Below are positions 25,988-32,882 of a stretch of 34,670 bases of DNA, in pieces. Each line of letters starts with the position of its first letter. Positions within the stretch are counted from its first letter, which is position 1. The position numbers and the translations under genes were made by a program. This stretch comes from a candidate division FCPU426 bacterium (GTDB lineage Bacteria; Oederibacteriota; Muellerivitia; Muellerivitales; Muellerivitaceae). Below the pieces are notes generated by a model. That model was not told the DNA's origin, did no database searches, and worked only from the letters and a program-made list of their open reading frames with translations. Location: assembly GCA_003152075.1 (NCBI GenBank), contig PLZG01000081.1, forward strand, positions 7,840 to 42,509. The letters are read 5' to 3'.

Positions 25988-26323
25988 TTAAAATCCAAAT
26001 TTAAGCTTTGCGGCGGGAATCGTCTTTCCATCGAATTTGTTGTTCGCGAAACCCAGATCGAAGTTGAGTGAATAACATTCCTCCCCCAAATGTTTGGCAA
26101 GCTCACTGCGGACCAACAAGGAAGATTTCGTACTGGATTCTTGATGGAGTTTGTCGTTTCGATTAATACAAAATGGGTCAAAACCGGGAAAAAGATAGGA
26201 AAGGACAGCGAAAAGATTGGGCGATCTTACTTCGGTATGGGCGGGGATGGCCGTCTGGGCAAAGGCCATTCCCGTAAGTCCTATCCCCCAAAGAATTGTT
26301 AAGATCAGGATCGGTTTTTTCAT
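25988..26323 (-). CDS. Small secreted protein, unknown, possibly a remnant
   Basis: 111 residues, ATG start with AGGGTG upstream. A clear signal peptide (KKPILILTILWGIGLTG, cleavage AFA-Q, residue 22) is followed by about 89 residues I do not recognise. The C-terminus (SLNFDLGFANN, then AAKLKFGF) looks like closing beta-strands of an outer-membrane barrel with a terminal Phe. The middle lacks the length for a full barrel, so this may be an internally deleted barrel gene. It lies 47 bases upstream of the broken CapA gene. Confidence 0.5.
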   Translation of the reverse strand: MKKPILILTILWGIGLTGMAFAQTAIPAHTEVRSPNLFAVLSYLFPGFDPFCINRNDKLHQESSTKSSLLVRSELAKHLGEECYSLNFDLGFANNKFDGKTIPAAKLKFGF

Positions 26324-26424
26324 TTTTCACCCTGCCTAACCCCATTCTACACCCAACCCTTTGGGACCTTTGGCCCCTCTTCATCCGAATGTCTGAATGG
26401 ACGAAAAAAAGGACTAAACCGCCC

Positions 26425-26913
26425 TTAATAAACCCTGTCCGGCGCAAAAGGCTTGTAGACCATATCTTTGGGTCGCAAGGTTACTTTTCTTGGAACGTGA
26501 TCCAACTCGATATCGATTTCCAATTCCATGTCGAAGGGGAGTTGGGCTTCACCAGCCTTTCCCGTTGATTTAAACACACCGATAATGATGAAATCCTTGA
26601 AGAAATCAGCCCCCACCGAGCCCGAACCATGGTTTTCGTTTCCCGTCGCCACAAAAATCCAGGGATCATCACCGTGGCCATCATTCACGATCTTCAAGGT
26701 CCAATCAACCGGAACTACCGGCGCCGAGTAAATGTAGGCGTTTTGAAGTTTTAATTTGAACCCAACGATTTTTTCTTCCTGGGCCAATATTAATTTTCTT
26801 ACCGAAATCCGGGAATATTTAATGTGTTTTACAAATTCGGGATCCATTGGCCGAGCTGGGGCGGCCATCATCAAAAAAAACGCGACCCCAAGAATAAATT
26901 TAAGCCGATTCAT
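26425..26913 (-). CDS. Secreted hypothetical protein
   Basis: 162 residues from ATG 26913, chosen over the in-frame ATG 26961 because GGAGGTGG lies just upstream and a signal peptide starts at MNRLKFILGVAFF (cleavage near ARP-M, residue 23). The mature part has beta-rich sequence with a Gly/Asn/His-rich segment (DGHGDDPWIFVATG, NENHGSGSVGADFF) and ends with positively charged residues. It contains no Cys. I do not recognise a family. It is 22 bases downstream of the DUF3224 gene, probably in the same transcript. Confidence 0.6.
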   Translation of the reverse strand: MNRLKFILGVAFFLMMAAPARPMDPEFVKHIKYSRISVRKLILAQEEKIVGFKLKLQNAYIYSAPVVPVDWTLKIVNDGHGDDPWIFVATGNENHGSGSVGADFFKDFIIIGVFKSTGKAGEAQLPFDMELEIDIELDHVPRKVTLRPKDMVYKPFAPDRVY

Positions 26914-26915
26914 GT

Positions 26916-26923
26916 CCACCTCC
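26916..26923 (-). promoter_or_regulatory. Ribosome binding site deciding the start at 26913
   Basis: GGAGGTGG on the minus strand, two bases before ATG 26913 (GGAGG core five bases upstream). It picks this start over the in-frame ATG at 26961, which lies inside the preceding gene. Confidence 0.7.
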
Positions 26924-26935
26924 CGAAGTTGGGAT

Positions 26936-27346
26936 CTAGCCCAATTCATATTCCAATTCAAAATAATAGTTATCCTTGTCCGCCCGGTATTTCCCAGTCC
27001 CCTTGATTCCCTTCAAGGCCCCCGTGCCCGAACCCTCCAGGATTCGTAAAGTCGAATAAGCCGCGCCGCCCTCAAAAAGACCGCTGTCATCCGCCGCGAA
27101 ACTTCCGGTCTTTCCGGCGATTTTTCCCTCAATATGCATCATGCCAACATATTCCGCCGAGGACTTGTGCGGGTCTTTCGCGTCGAAGTAATTGTAATAC
27201 ATCAGATATTCCACCTTCGCCTTGGCTTCGATATCCCCCTTCAAAACGTACTCCACCGAGGCCTTGGTCAATTTCACTTCCAGCGAAATAACCTGCCAGG
27301 CGTCTTCCTTCCATTGCTGAACCGTATAGGTAGCTGTGGCTTTCAA
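26936..27346 (-). CDS. DUF3224 family protein
   Basis: 136 residues. The start is TTG 27346, preceded by a near-perfect AGGAGGA site. The layout fits the DUF3224 allene-oxide-cyclase-like barrel: ATATYTVQQWKED, KGDIEAKAKVEYLMYY, AEYVGMMHIEGKIAGKTGSF, GTGALKGIKGTGKY and the closing strand NYYFELEYEL. It is cytoplasmic, with no signal peptide. Family function is unknown. It starts 14 bases after bioD and probably shares its transcript. Confidence 0.85.
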   Translation of the reverse strand: MKATATYTVQQWKEDAWQVISLEVKLTKASVEYVLKGDIEAKAKVEYLMYYNYFDAKDPHKSSAEYVGMMHIEGKIAGKTGSFAADDSGLFEGGAAYSTLRILEGSGTGALKGIKGTGKYRADKDNYYFELEYELG

Positions 27347-27350
27347 TCTT

Positions 27351-27357
27351 TCCTCCT
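27351..27357 (-). promoter_or_regulatory. Ribosome binding site for the TTG start of the DUF3224 gene
   Basis: AGGAGGA (minus strand) lies four bases before TTG 27346. No ATG or GTG occurs nearby in frame, so this site decides the start. Confidence 0.65.
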
Positions 27358-27360
27358 GTT

Positions 27361-28032
27361 TTAAAATTTCAACCCTAGATCACGTAAATCCTTCGCTAAT
27401 AAATCGAGATCCTTTAGATAACGGGGATTGCGCATCAAAGGCCCATAGACCGGCACCTTGAGGAGCTTCTTGAAGGCTCTCACGTTGGTGCGTTCCGCCG
27501 CGGTCTTTCCCCTATAACTATTCACCAAGATACCCGCTACCTTTATCTTTCGCCGTTGAAGGGCTTCAACGGTCAGTAAAGTATGGTTAATGGTTCCCAA
27601 TCCCGCCCCAACCACGACCAGCGTCGGCATGTCCCACTTCTTAATCCAATCGGCGACATAGAAGCCTTGCGAAATGGGCACCATAACCCCGCCAACTCCT
27701 TCCACTATAAGAAAATCACAGGAAGCCTTGGCCTTTTCGTACGCTTCTTCTACTTTCGACAGATCGACCTTTCCCTCTTTCCAAGCGGCCACATAAGGCG
27801 CTACTGGCTGCTTGTAATGGATGGGAACAATTTCGTCATAAGCGGAATCGGGTTTCTTGGCGGCCTTCTGAAGAAGCTTGCCATCCTCACTTATATTCCC
27901 GCCTGAAGCCACTGGTTTGAAAACGCCTACCGAAACGCCTTTGTTCACAAGCATCCTCGCCAAGCCTGCGGCAACAAGGCTCTTCCCTATCCCAGTGTCT
28001 GTTCCAGTTATAAACAATCCTTCGGTTTTCAA
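27361..28032 (-). CDS. bioD: Dethiobiotin synthetase
   Basis: 223 residues. The start is TTG 28032 with AGGAG upstream, overlapping the end of bioF closely (gap 7 bases). The P-loop GTDTGIGKS is at residues 10-18, followed by KPVASGG, VEGVGGVMVPI and a GLGTINHTLLT segment, all typical of BioD. It closes the ureido ring of dethiobiotin from 7,8-diaminononanoate, CO2 and ATP. In this cluster bioD directly follows bioF, while bioA, whose product it uses, lies further downstream. Confidence 0.95.
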   Translation of the reverse strand: MKTEGLFITGTDTGIGKSLVAAGLARMLVNKGVSVGVFKPVASGGNISEDGKLLQKAAKKPDSAYDEIVPIHYKQPVAPYVAAWKEGKVDLSKVEEAYEKAKASCDFLIVEGVGGVMVPISQGFYVADWIKKWDMPTLVVVGAGLGTINHTLLTVEALQRRKIKVAGILVNSYRGKTAAERTNVRAFKKLLKVPVYGPLMRNPRYLKDLDLLAKDLRDLGLKF

Positions 28033-28039
28033 AGGGCTC

Positions 28040-29194
28040 CTAAAGCTTTTTAAAGGCGTTAATTAATTTATCAATGTCCGCGTCCGTATGGGCGGCGGAA
28101 ACAGAAAGGCGCAATCGAGCCGTGCCCTTTGGAACCGTGGGGGGACGAATAGCGACAACTAAGATACCCTCTTCCAAGAGCTTTTCCGACATCTTAACCG
28201 CTTCCTCATTATCCCCCACAATCACCGGCATGATTGGCCCGGCACCGCGGGGAATATCATGGCCCAAAGCCCTTAAACCTTCGCGTATCTTTTTCGCGTT
28301 CTCCCATAACCTTTCCACCCTTTTGGGTTCCTCATGGAGGACTTCCAAAGCCCCTAGCGAAGCCCCGCAAACGGCGGGAGCCAATCCCGTGGTGTAAATG
28401 AAGGTTCTAGCCTTATTTAGAAGGTATTCGATAAAAATCCTGGGACCGCAAACAAACCCGCCCATGCTTCCCAAAGCCTTGCTGTATGTGCCCATAACAA
28501 CCGCCGGATAATGCTTCAGGGGAAAATGATGGGTAATCCCCTGCCCTTCGGGTCCGAGGACTCCTGTACCATGTGCGTCATCCACCATTACCAAGGAGTC
28601 GTGTTCATGGGCCAAGTCCATTAATTTTTTAAGCGGCACCAAGTCGCCATCCATGCTGAACAAAGCGTCGGTCGCAATAAGCTGGCGGCGGTATTTTTCC
28701 GTCTTTTTCAACTGCTTTTTCAAGTCATCCAGGTTCAGGTGCTCATAAACCATAAACTTGGCCTTGGACATGCGGCAGGCGTCAATCAAGCTGGCGTGAT
28801 TCAACCGATCGCAAAGAACGACATCTTCTTCTCCTACCAAAGCCGAAACTGCCGCCAGGTTTGCCATGTAACCAGTGGGAAAGGCCAGACAGGCCTCGGC
28901 GCCCTTAAAGTTCGCAGTGATCTCTTCCAATTGAAGATGTATAGGAAAATGTCCCGAAACCAATCGGGAAGCCTGCGCCCCCGCCCCATACCTCAAAAGG
29001 GCCCTTTGGGAGCGTTCCAAAACCTTGGGATGGTCGGCCAAACCCAGGTAATTGTTAGTACAAAAGAGGACGCAGTCCTTGTTGTCAACCGAAGCCTTCA
29101 TGCCACCCAAAACATCAACCACCCTCAGGTGGCGTCTTAACCCCTGGGCATCTAGTTCGTGAAGTTCTTCGTGAATATCGTCAATCCAGCTCAT
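28040..29194 (-). CDS. bioF: 8-amino-7-oxononanoate synthase (AONS family)
   Basis: 384 residues from ATG 29194, with GGAG upstream. The longer frame to 29320 adds Trp-rich sequence overlapping the upstream gene and is rejected. Alpha-oxoamine synthase motifs: CTNNYLGLADHP, GAGAQASRLVSGHFPIH, VDDAHGTGVLG and the PLP lysine Lys239 in TYSKALGSMGG. BioF joins pimeloyl-ACP/CoA and alanine. The related enzyme Kbl (glycine C-acetyltransferase) has a similar fold; the biotin neighbours favour BioF. It starts 11 bases after the ketoacyl synthase gene, and bioD follows within seven bases. Confidence 0.92.
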   Translation of the reverse strand: MSWIDDIHEELHELDAQGLRRHLRVVDVLGGMKASVDNKDCVLFCTNNYLGLADHPKVLERSQRALLRYGAGAQASRLVSGHFPIHLQLEEITANFKGAEACLAFPTGYMANLAAVSALVGEEDVVLCDRLNHASLIDACRMSKAKFMVYEHLNLDDLKKQLKKTEKYRRQLIATDALFSMDGDLVPLKKLMDLAHEHDSLVMVDDAHGTGVLGPEGQGITHHFPLKHYPAVVMGTYSKALGSMGGFVCGPRIFIEYLLNKARTFIYTTGLAPAVCGASLGALEVLHEEPKRVERLWENAKKIREGLRALGHDIPRGAGPIMPVIVGDNEEAVKMSEKLLEEGILVVAIRPPTVPKGTARLRLSVSAAHTDADIDKLINAFKKL

Positions 29195-29205
29195 AACACT
29201 CCAAT

Positions 29206-30384
29206 TTATACTTTTGAAAAAATGACAGCCCCTAGTTGCCCACCAAACCCATAGGAAAGGGACATCACATGGTTTACCTTTTGTTTCACCCCGCCCTTTT
29301 CCACATGTCGCACTTGGCATCCGGGGTCAGGGTGACCCAAGTTACGGGTATCTGGTAACTCTTCCTGGTTTAATACCATGGCGGATAAAACCGCCTCCAC
29401 GCTTCCGGCCGCTCCCAACAAATGCCCGGTTGCACCCTTAGTGGAACTCACCCATGATTTTGAGTCCCCGAACACCTGGAAGAGGGCTCGAGACTCCACC
29501 TGGTCATTCAACCTCGTCCCCGTTCCATGGGCGTTGATATAACCGATGTCCGAAGGCTTTAGCCCGGCGTTACGAAGGGCTCGGTTTATGACTCCCTTTA
29601 TAGAACTTCCACTGGATTCGATTTCTAAATCATCCCCCGCGTCCGCCCCCAATGCCCAGCCACTCAAGCGGGCTAAAAGCGGAGCCTTTCTCAGTCTCGC
29701 GGAATCTTCTCTTTCAAGAACCAACACCCCAGCCCCTTCTCCCATGAGAAAGCCATCCCGAGTCACGTCGAAAGGAGAAGCTCCTTCAGCTTTCCTGCTT
29801 AAAACCCCCATGTTGTTAAAAGCGGCGTAGATCAAAGGATGTAGCGAGGACTCGGTGCTTCCCGCTAATACCGCGTCACATTGGCTCCCTTGTAAAAGTT
29901 CCGCCGCTCCGGCCAAACTGCCCAGGCCCGTGGAACAAGCGGAGGAAAATGAAAGGGTCGGCCCGCAAAAACCGAACCGTTGCTTTAATAACTGGCCCGC
30001 GGCATGAGGAAAAAAATCCGTTAGAAAATCTCCCGCTTCCAGGGGATTGGAATTAGCCGCGAGCAAACTAACCACACCGCCTTTACTTGAGGAAAAAGTC
30101 GTTCCAATCCGATCTTTTGGCATTTTGGATAATCCGGCTTGATCCCAAGCCTCTTGAACCGCCAAAACGCCCAATTGCAAGGACCGGTCTCGTCGGGCTA
30201 AGTCTTGGGGAATCGAAAGGCCCCGGACCCTGGCGGCCCTGGGCTCTTTAAAGGCATTCCAGTCCAATCCCACAAGGTCAATCGAAGCCTTTCCTTGGTT
30301 CATCAAGGCCTTCCATGTGAAATCCGTGTTTCCGCCTAAAGGCGTCACCATTCCCCAGCCAGTAACAACAATTGAGTGAGCCAT
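29206..30384 (-). CDS. Beta-ketoacyl-ACP synthase (KAS I/II, FabF-like) in biotin cluster
   Basis: 392 residues, ATG start with a weak GGAA site. The thiolase-fold condensing-enzyme triad is intact: Cys150 in SSACSTG, His286 in HGTGTRLND and His321 in GATGHLLGAAG; the GFGG loop is near the C-terminus. It elongates acyl-ACP with malonyl-ACP. It is slightly shorter than a standard FabF (about 410). It is placed between a FabG-like reductase and bioF, with small gaps, so a dedicated role in pimeloyl-chain elongation is a reasonable inference; a polyketide-like or general fatty-acid role is not excluded. No acyl carrier protein, bioC or bioH is visible. Confidence 0.9.
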   Translation of the reverse strand: MAHSIVVTGWGMVTPLGGNTDFTWKALMNQGKASIDLVGLDWNAFKEPRAARVRGLSIPQDLARRDRSLQLGVLAVQEAWDQAGLSKMPKDRIGTTFSSSKGGVVSLLAANSNPLEAGDFLTDFFPHAAGQLLKQRFGFCGPTLSFSSACSTGLGSLAGAAELLQGSQCDAVLAGSTESSLHPLIYAAFNNMGVLSRKAEGASPFDVTRDGFLMGEGAGVLVLEREDSARLRKAPLLARLSGWALGADAGDDLEIESSGSSIKGVINRALRNAGLKPSDIGYINAHGTGTRLNDQVESRALFQVFGDSKSWVSSTKGATGHLLGAAGSVEAVLSAMVLNQEELPDTRNLGHPDPGCQVRHVEKGGVKQKVNHVMSLSYGFGGQLGAVIFSKV

Positions 30385-30433
30385 TTAAGTTTTCCAATTC
30401 AAAATTTAAAATTCATAATTCAAAATTGTCGTT
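30385..30433. repeat. AT-rich spacer with short direct repeats
   Basis: Between the SDR and ketoacyl synthase genes, AATTCAAAATT recurs with variants (AATTCATAATT, AATTTAAAATT) within about 35 bases. A similar AAATTCAAAATT occurs near 15545. It may be a simple repeat remnant; nothing more can be said. Confidence 0.4.
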
Positions 30434-31165
30434 TTACAACCACCCGGGAAGCCGGGAATCAAGATTAAACACTTGGCCCGAAATAGTCTTGGCACCAGCC
30501 AACCAAACCATGAAATCAGTGACCTCATTGATATCGGTAGTTGAATTTAAGAAATGCTTCTCACGAATAGCTTCCTCCGCTTCCGGTGTCAAATTTGTCG
30601 AAAGCCGGGTTTTATGGAAACCCGGGCAGACCACGTTAGCTTGGATATTTTTTCCGCCATATTCCGCCGCCAAGCTTCTCATGAGGCCCGTGATCCCCGC
30701 CTTGGCGGCCACGTAACTGGCCTGGCCGATATTGCCCGTGGTCGCCACCACTGACGAGATAAAGATCAGGTGTCCCGACTTTTGTTTAAGCATGGGCCTT
30801 ATGCAAGCCTTGGCGATCCAAAAGGCCCCTTTTAAATGGACCCCCAGGGTGGCGTCCCATTCGTCTTCCTTCACGTTTAATATCCGGGCATTAATGGTAG
30901 ATCCCGCGTTATGGATCACGCAATCCAGTTTGCCCCATTTATCCAGGGCCGCCTGAACCATTTGGGCCACTGGCTCTTCAAGGGAGACGTCAGCTTTGAC
31001 CATAATGAGATTCGTTGTGATTTTAGAAAGTTCTTCTTGGGCAATCCGGGCCGCCTGTTCGTCCTGGTGATAACAGGTTGCCACATTCCAGTCCCTTTGG
31101 GCGAAGGCTTTGCAAAGGTCAAGCCCGATTCCCCTTGTACCCCCGGTGATTAAAATCGTGGACAT
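30434..31165 (-). CDS. Short-chain dehydrogenase/reductase, FabG-like
   Basis: 243 residues, ATG start with AAAGGA upstream. Classical SDR motifs: TGGTRGIG (nucleotide binding), NAG at the fourth strand, the catalytic Ser in FISSV, and Tyr151/Lys155 in SYVAAKAG, then CPGF. The residues suit NADPH-dependent reduction of 3-oxoacyl-ACP as in FabG, and length and spacing match. It is the first gene of a run with the ketoacyl synthase, bioF and bioD, supporting a combined chain-building role. Other SDR substrates remain possible. Confidence 0.9.
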   Translation of the reverse strand: MSTILITGGTRGIGLDLCKAFAQRDWNVATCYHQDEQAARIAQEELSKITTNLIMVKADVSLEEPVAQMVQAALDKWGKLDCVIHNAGSTINARILNVKEDEWDATLGVHLKGAFWIAKACIRPMLKQKSGHLIFISSVVATTGNIGQASYVAAKAGITGLMRSLAAEYGGKNIQANVVCPGFHKTRLSTNLTPEAEEAIREKHFLNSTTDINEVTDFMVWLAGAKTISGQVFNLDSRLPGWL

Positions 31166-31179
31166 TTAAAATTCCTTTT

Positions 31180-31308
31180 ACCGTGAAGACGCAAAGTGCG
31201 CGAAGAAAACATTATTCAGGAACCCCTAAATTCATTTCCTTATTCAGAAAGCCATGGTTTGAATCGAAACAGGATGGATTTTTGTCGTCTTCGCGACTTC
31301 GCGGTACT
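31180..31308. repeat. Inverted-repeat intergenic element upstream of the SDR gene
   Basis: A left arm ACCGTGAAGACGCAAAG (from 31180) and a right arm whose reverse complement is ACCGCGAAGTCGCGAAG (ending near 31307) match in 14 of 17 positions. The arms enclose about 95 bases with no gene. The GCGAAG-rich ends resemble widespread dispersed elements of the ACCGCGAAGACGCGAAG type that I recall from many genomes. It sits directly upstream of the SDR start, so it may contain or displace that gene's promoter. Confidence 0.6.
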
Positions 31309-31327
31309 TAAGTGTTTGTGGTCTCGT

Positions 31328-31690
31328 TTAATCCGTGGGCATCATGTCCGACGCCCAAGAAAAAGCTGCAATGGCGCCAAGGAACAGGAAAGTCAAAAAC
31401 ATCATTAAGGGGAAAACAACCCAGATCAAAAACCCGATTAAAAGGCAGTTCCTTCCCACCTTCCGGACATCCCTGGAGTCCTGGTCATATAAAAGAAGGG
31501 CGACGAAAATACCGGCGAAAGGAACAAACAAGGACAAAAGGTACCAACCCCATCGAAAGGAAGTAATGACATTTTGCTCCTGCCCTTGGGCTCCCAGGTT
31601 CTTGACCGCGGGATGGGAGATATCTGATTTCTTCAAAAAAAGCGTTTGGCCGCTTGGGTTTACGCGCCCGCTTGGTTTTGGTTGTTTCAT
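31328..31690 (-). CDS. Small membrane protein, unknown function
   Basis: 120 residues, ATG start overlapping the preceding gene by four bases (ATGA), which indicates translational coupling. A polar N-terminal part (about 1-45; KQPKPSGRVNPSG) precedes two hydrophobic segments (about 48-66, WGWYLLSLFVPFAGIFVALLL, and 80-112). The hydrophilic stretch between them is DQDSRDVRKVGRN. It resembles small DUF4190/YIP-neighbour-type membrane proteins only in general form; I do not assign a family. Confidence 0.65.
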   Translation of the reverse strand: MKQPKPSGRVNPSGQTLFLKKSDISHPAVKNLGAQGQEQNVITSFRWGWYLLSLFVPFAGIFVALLLYDQDSRDVRKVGRNCLLIGFLIWVVFPLMMFLTFLFLGAIAAFSWASDMMPTD

Positions 31691-32217
31691 TTAAAAACCT
31701 TGAACATCAAAGTGAAAAAACCAGCCAAAACGACAAGCATGGAGAAGGGCAGGCCCACGAAAACAGCCGCGGTCAAACGGGAGCAAGACAAGGTTTTCTC
31801 GATACCAAAAACCTGGAATAAAAAAATTGCCAAGGCCAGCCATTTTCCCAAACCAAACCCAAGCCCGAGGGCTATCAAGCCGGCTAATGAATAGGCCACG
31901 ACCAGGCGAACTTGCCGGGTCGGGAGGCTTTCCCCCAGAAGATAAGCGCAAAGTTTCACGAATGCGGTCCAGAGGTAAATCCAAACCGTGACGACTAGGG
32001 GCATCCCGGCCAGAAGAATGACCGTTACGAAAGCCACAATGCCGCGCGATCCACCGGTTAAGGCTTCCGAAATGCCCAACTCAAGGGCCACCAAAAGCCC
32101 TGTTAATACGGCGAATCGGAAGGCGTTTTTTTCCCCCTCCGGGCCAAAATCCTGGTCGAAAAACTCAGCCGGATTGAGCCATAAAAGCTTAAGTTTATTG
32201 AAATATTCATTCCCCAT
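31687..32217 (-). CDS. Yip1-like integral membrane protein
   Basis: 176 residues from ATG 32217; an in-frame ATG at 32244 is possible and neither has a good ribosome site. The N-terminal segment FNKLKLLWLNPAEFF followed by five hydrophobic segments resembles bacterial Yip1-domain proteins. Topology suggests an inner-membrane protein. The stop overlaps the start of the next small membrane protein gene (ATGA), so the two are likely made together. The function of bacterial Yip1-domain proteins is unknown. Confidence 0.65.
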   Translation of the reverse strand: MGNEYFNKLKLLWLNPAEFFDQDFGPEGEKNAFRFAVLTGLLVALELGISEALTGGSRGIVAFVTVILLAGMPLVVTVWIYLWTAFVKLCAYLLGESLPTRQVRLVVAYSLAGLIALGLGFGLGKWLALAIFLFQVFGIEKTLSCSRLTAAVFVGLPFSMLVVLAGFFTLMFKVFK

Positions 32218-32267
32218 TGCGCGGTAGAGTTTAGCACATCCCATTCAAGGGATTACCTGTAAAAAAG

Positions 32268-32311
32268 GCCTAAAAAACAAAACCCCCGGAAAGTTATCCT
32301 TCTAGGGGTTT
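32268..32311 (-). terminator. Rho-independent terminator after the acidic-protein gene
   Basis: On the minus strand, AAACCCCTAGAA pairs with TTCCGGGGGTTT (10 of 12 positions) around an eight-base loop, and is followed by TTGTTTTTT. It lies about 48 bases after the stop at 32359 and before the Yip1-like gene, so it separates the two transcripts. Confidence 0.75.
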
Positions 32312-32358
32312 AAAAAGCTTTGCTGTCGACCCTCCACAAATATCCTTCGTCCACCTTT

Positions 32359-32781
32359 TTACTCTTCCAGCCTTTCTATCGCTTCTCCCCAAGCCTCATC
32401 CATGGTGGCCACCTCCCCTTCGTTGACGACTTCGAGAAGGGCTTTCTTTAATTTGGGGGCCAAACTAACTTCCATCTCATTTTCCCGGAGGACTTCTTTC
32501 ACGTCTTCCATGGTCAAGCTCTCAAGGACTTCCTCGGCTTGGGCTTGAAACAACCTTTTACGCTCGATTTCCTCGACCGAATCGCCCGCCTTCTCCTCGT
32601 CCTCATCGTCGTCATCGACATCGTCGTCGTCCTCTTCCTCTTCTTCAGCCTTATCTAGGTCAATCGTATCCTCGTCATCATCGTCGAGGTCATCATCGTC
32701 ATCATCATCCTCTTCTTTCGCTTTGGGTTTTTCGATATCTTCATCATCCATTTCTTCCTCATCATGGCGTTTACGGGGCAA
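32359..32781 (-). CDS. Highly acidic Asp/Glu-rich protein, unknown function
   Basis: 140 residues. The start is TTG 32781 with a strong AGGAGGAG site. Residues about 7-65 are almost pure Asp/Glu runs (DDDDDDDLDDDDED, EEEEEDDDDVDDDDEDEE). The C-terminal half (about 75-140) is helical and more ordinary: LFQAQAEEVLESLTMEDVKEVL, LAPKLKKALLEVVNEGEV, DEAWGEAIERLEE. Acidic tails of this kind can mimic nucleic acid or bind basic proteins, as in the delta subunit of Gram-positive RNA polymerase, but no such homology is visible. It has its own terminator. I do not recognise the family. Confidence 0.7.
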   Translation of the reverse strand: MPRKRHDEEEMDDEDIEKPKAKEEDDDDDDDLDDDDEDTIDLDKAEEEEEDDDDVDDDDEDEEKAGDSVEEIERKRLFQAQAEEVLESLTMEDVKEVLRENEMEVSLAPKLKKALLEVVNEGEVATMDEAWGEAIERLEE

Positions 32782-32785
32782 GGTA

Positions 32786-32793
32786 CTCCTCCT
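32786..32793 (-). promoter_or_regulatory. Ribosome binding site for the TTG start of the acidic protein
   Basis: AGGAGGAG (minus strand) lies four bases before TTG 32781, a near-ideal site that supports the TTG start. Confidence 0.7.
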
Positions 32794-32882
32794 GGATCTG
32801 TAAGGTACACAATGAATACTTCCACTTCAATTATCTGTCAAGTGTTCCGATGAAATATTCCCAAGGTAGTTTTGTCCTGGCA

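Noticed and set aside
28040-29320. Longer bioF start at 29320 and glycine C-acetyltransferase (Kbl) identity
   Set aside because: The extension overlaps the end of the ketoacyl synthase gene and is not BioF-like. Biotin neighbours favour BioF, and no threonine dehydrogenase gene is near.
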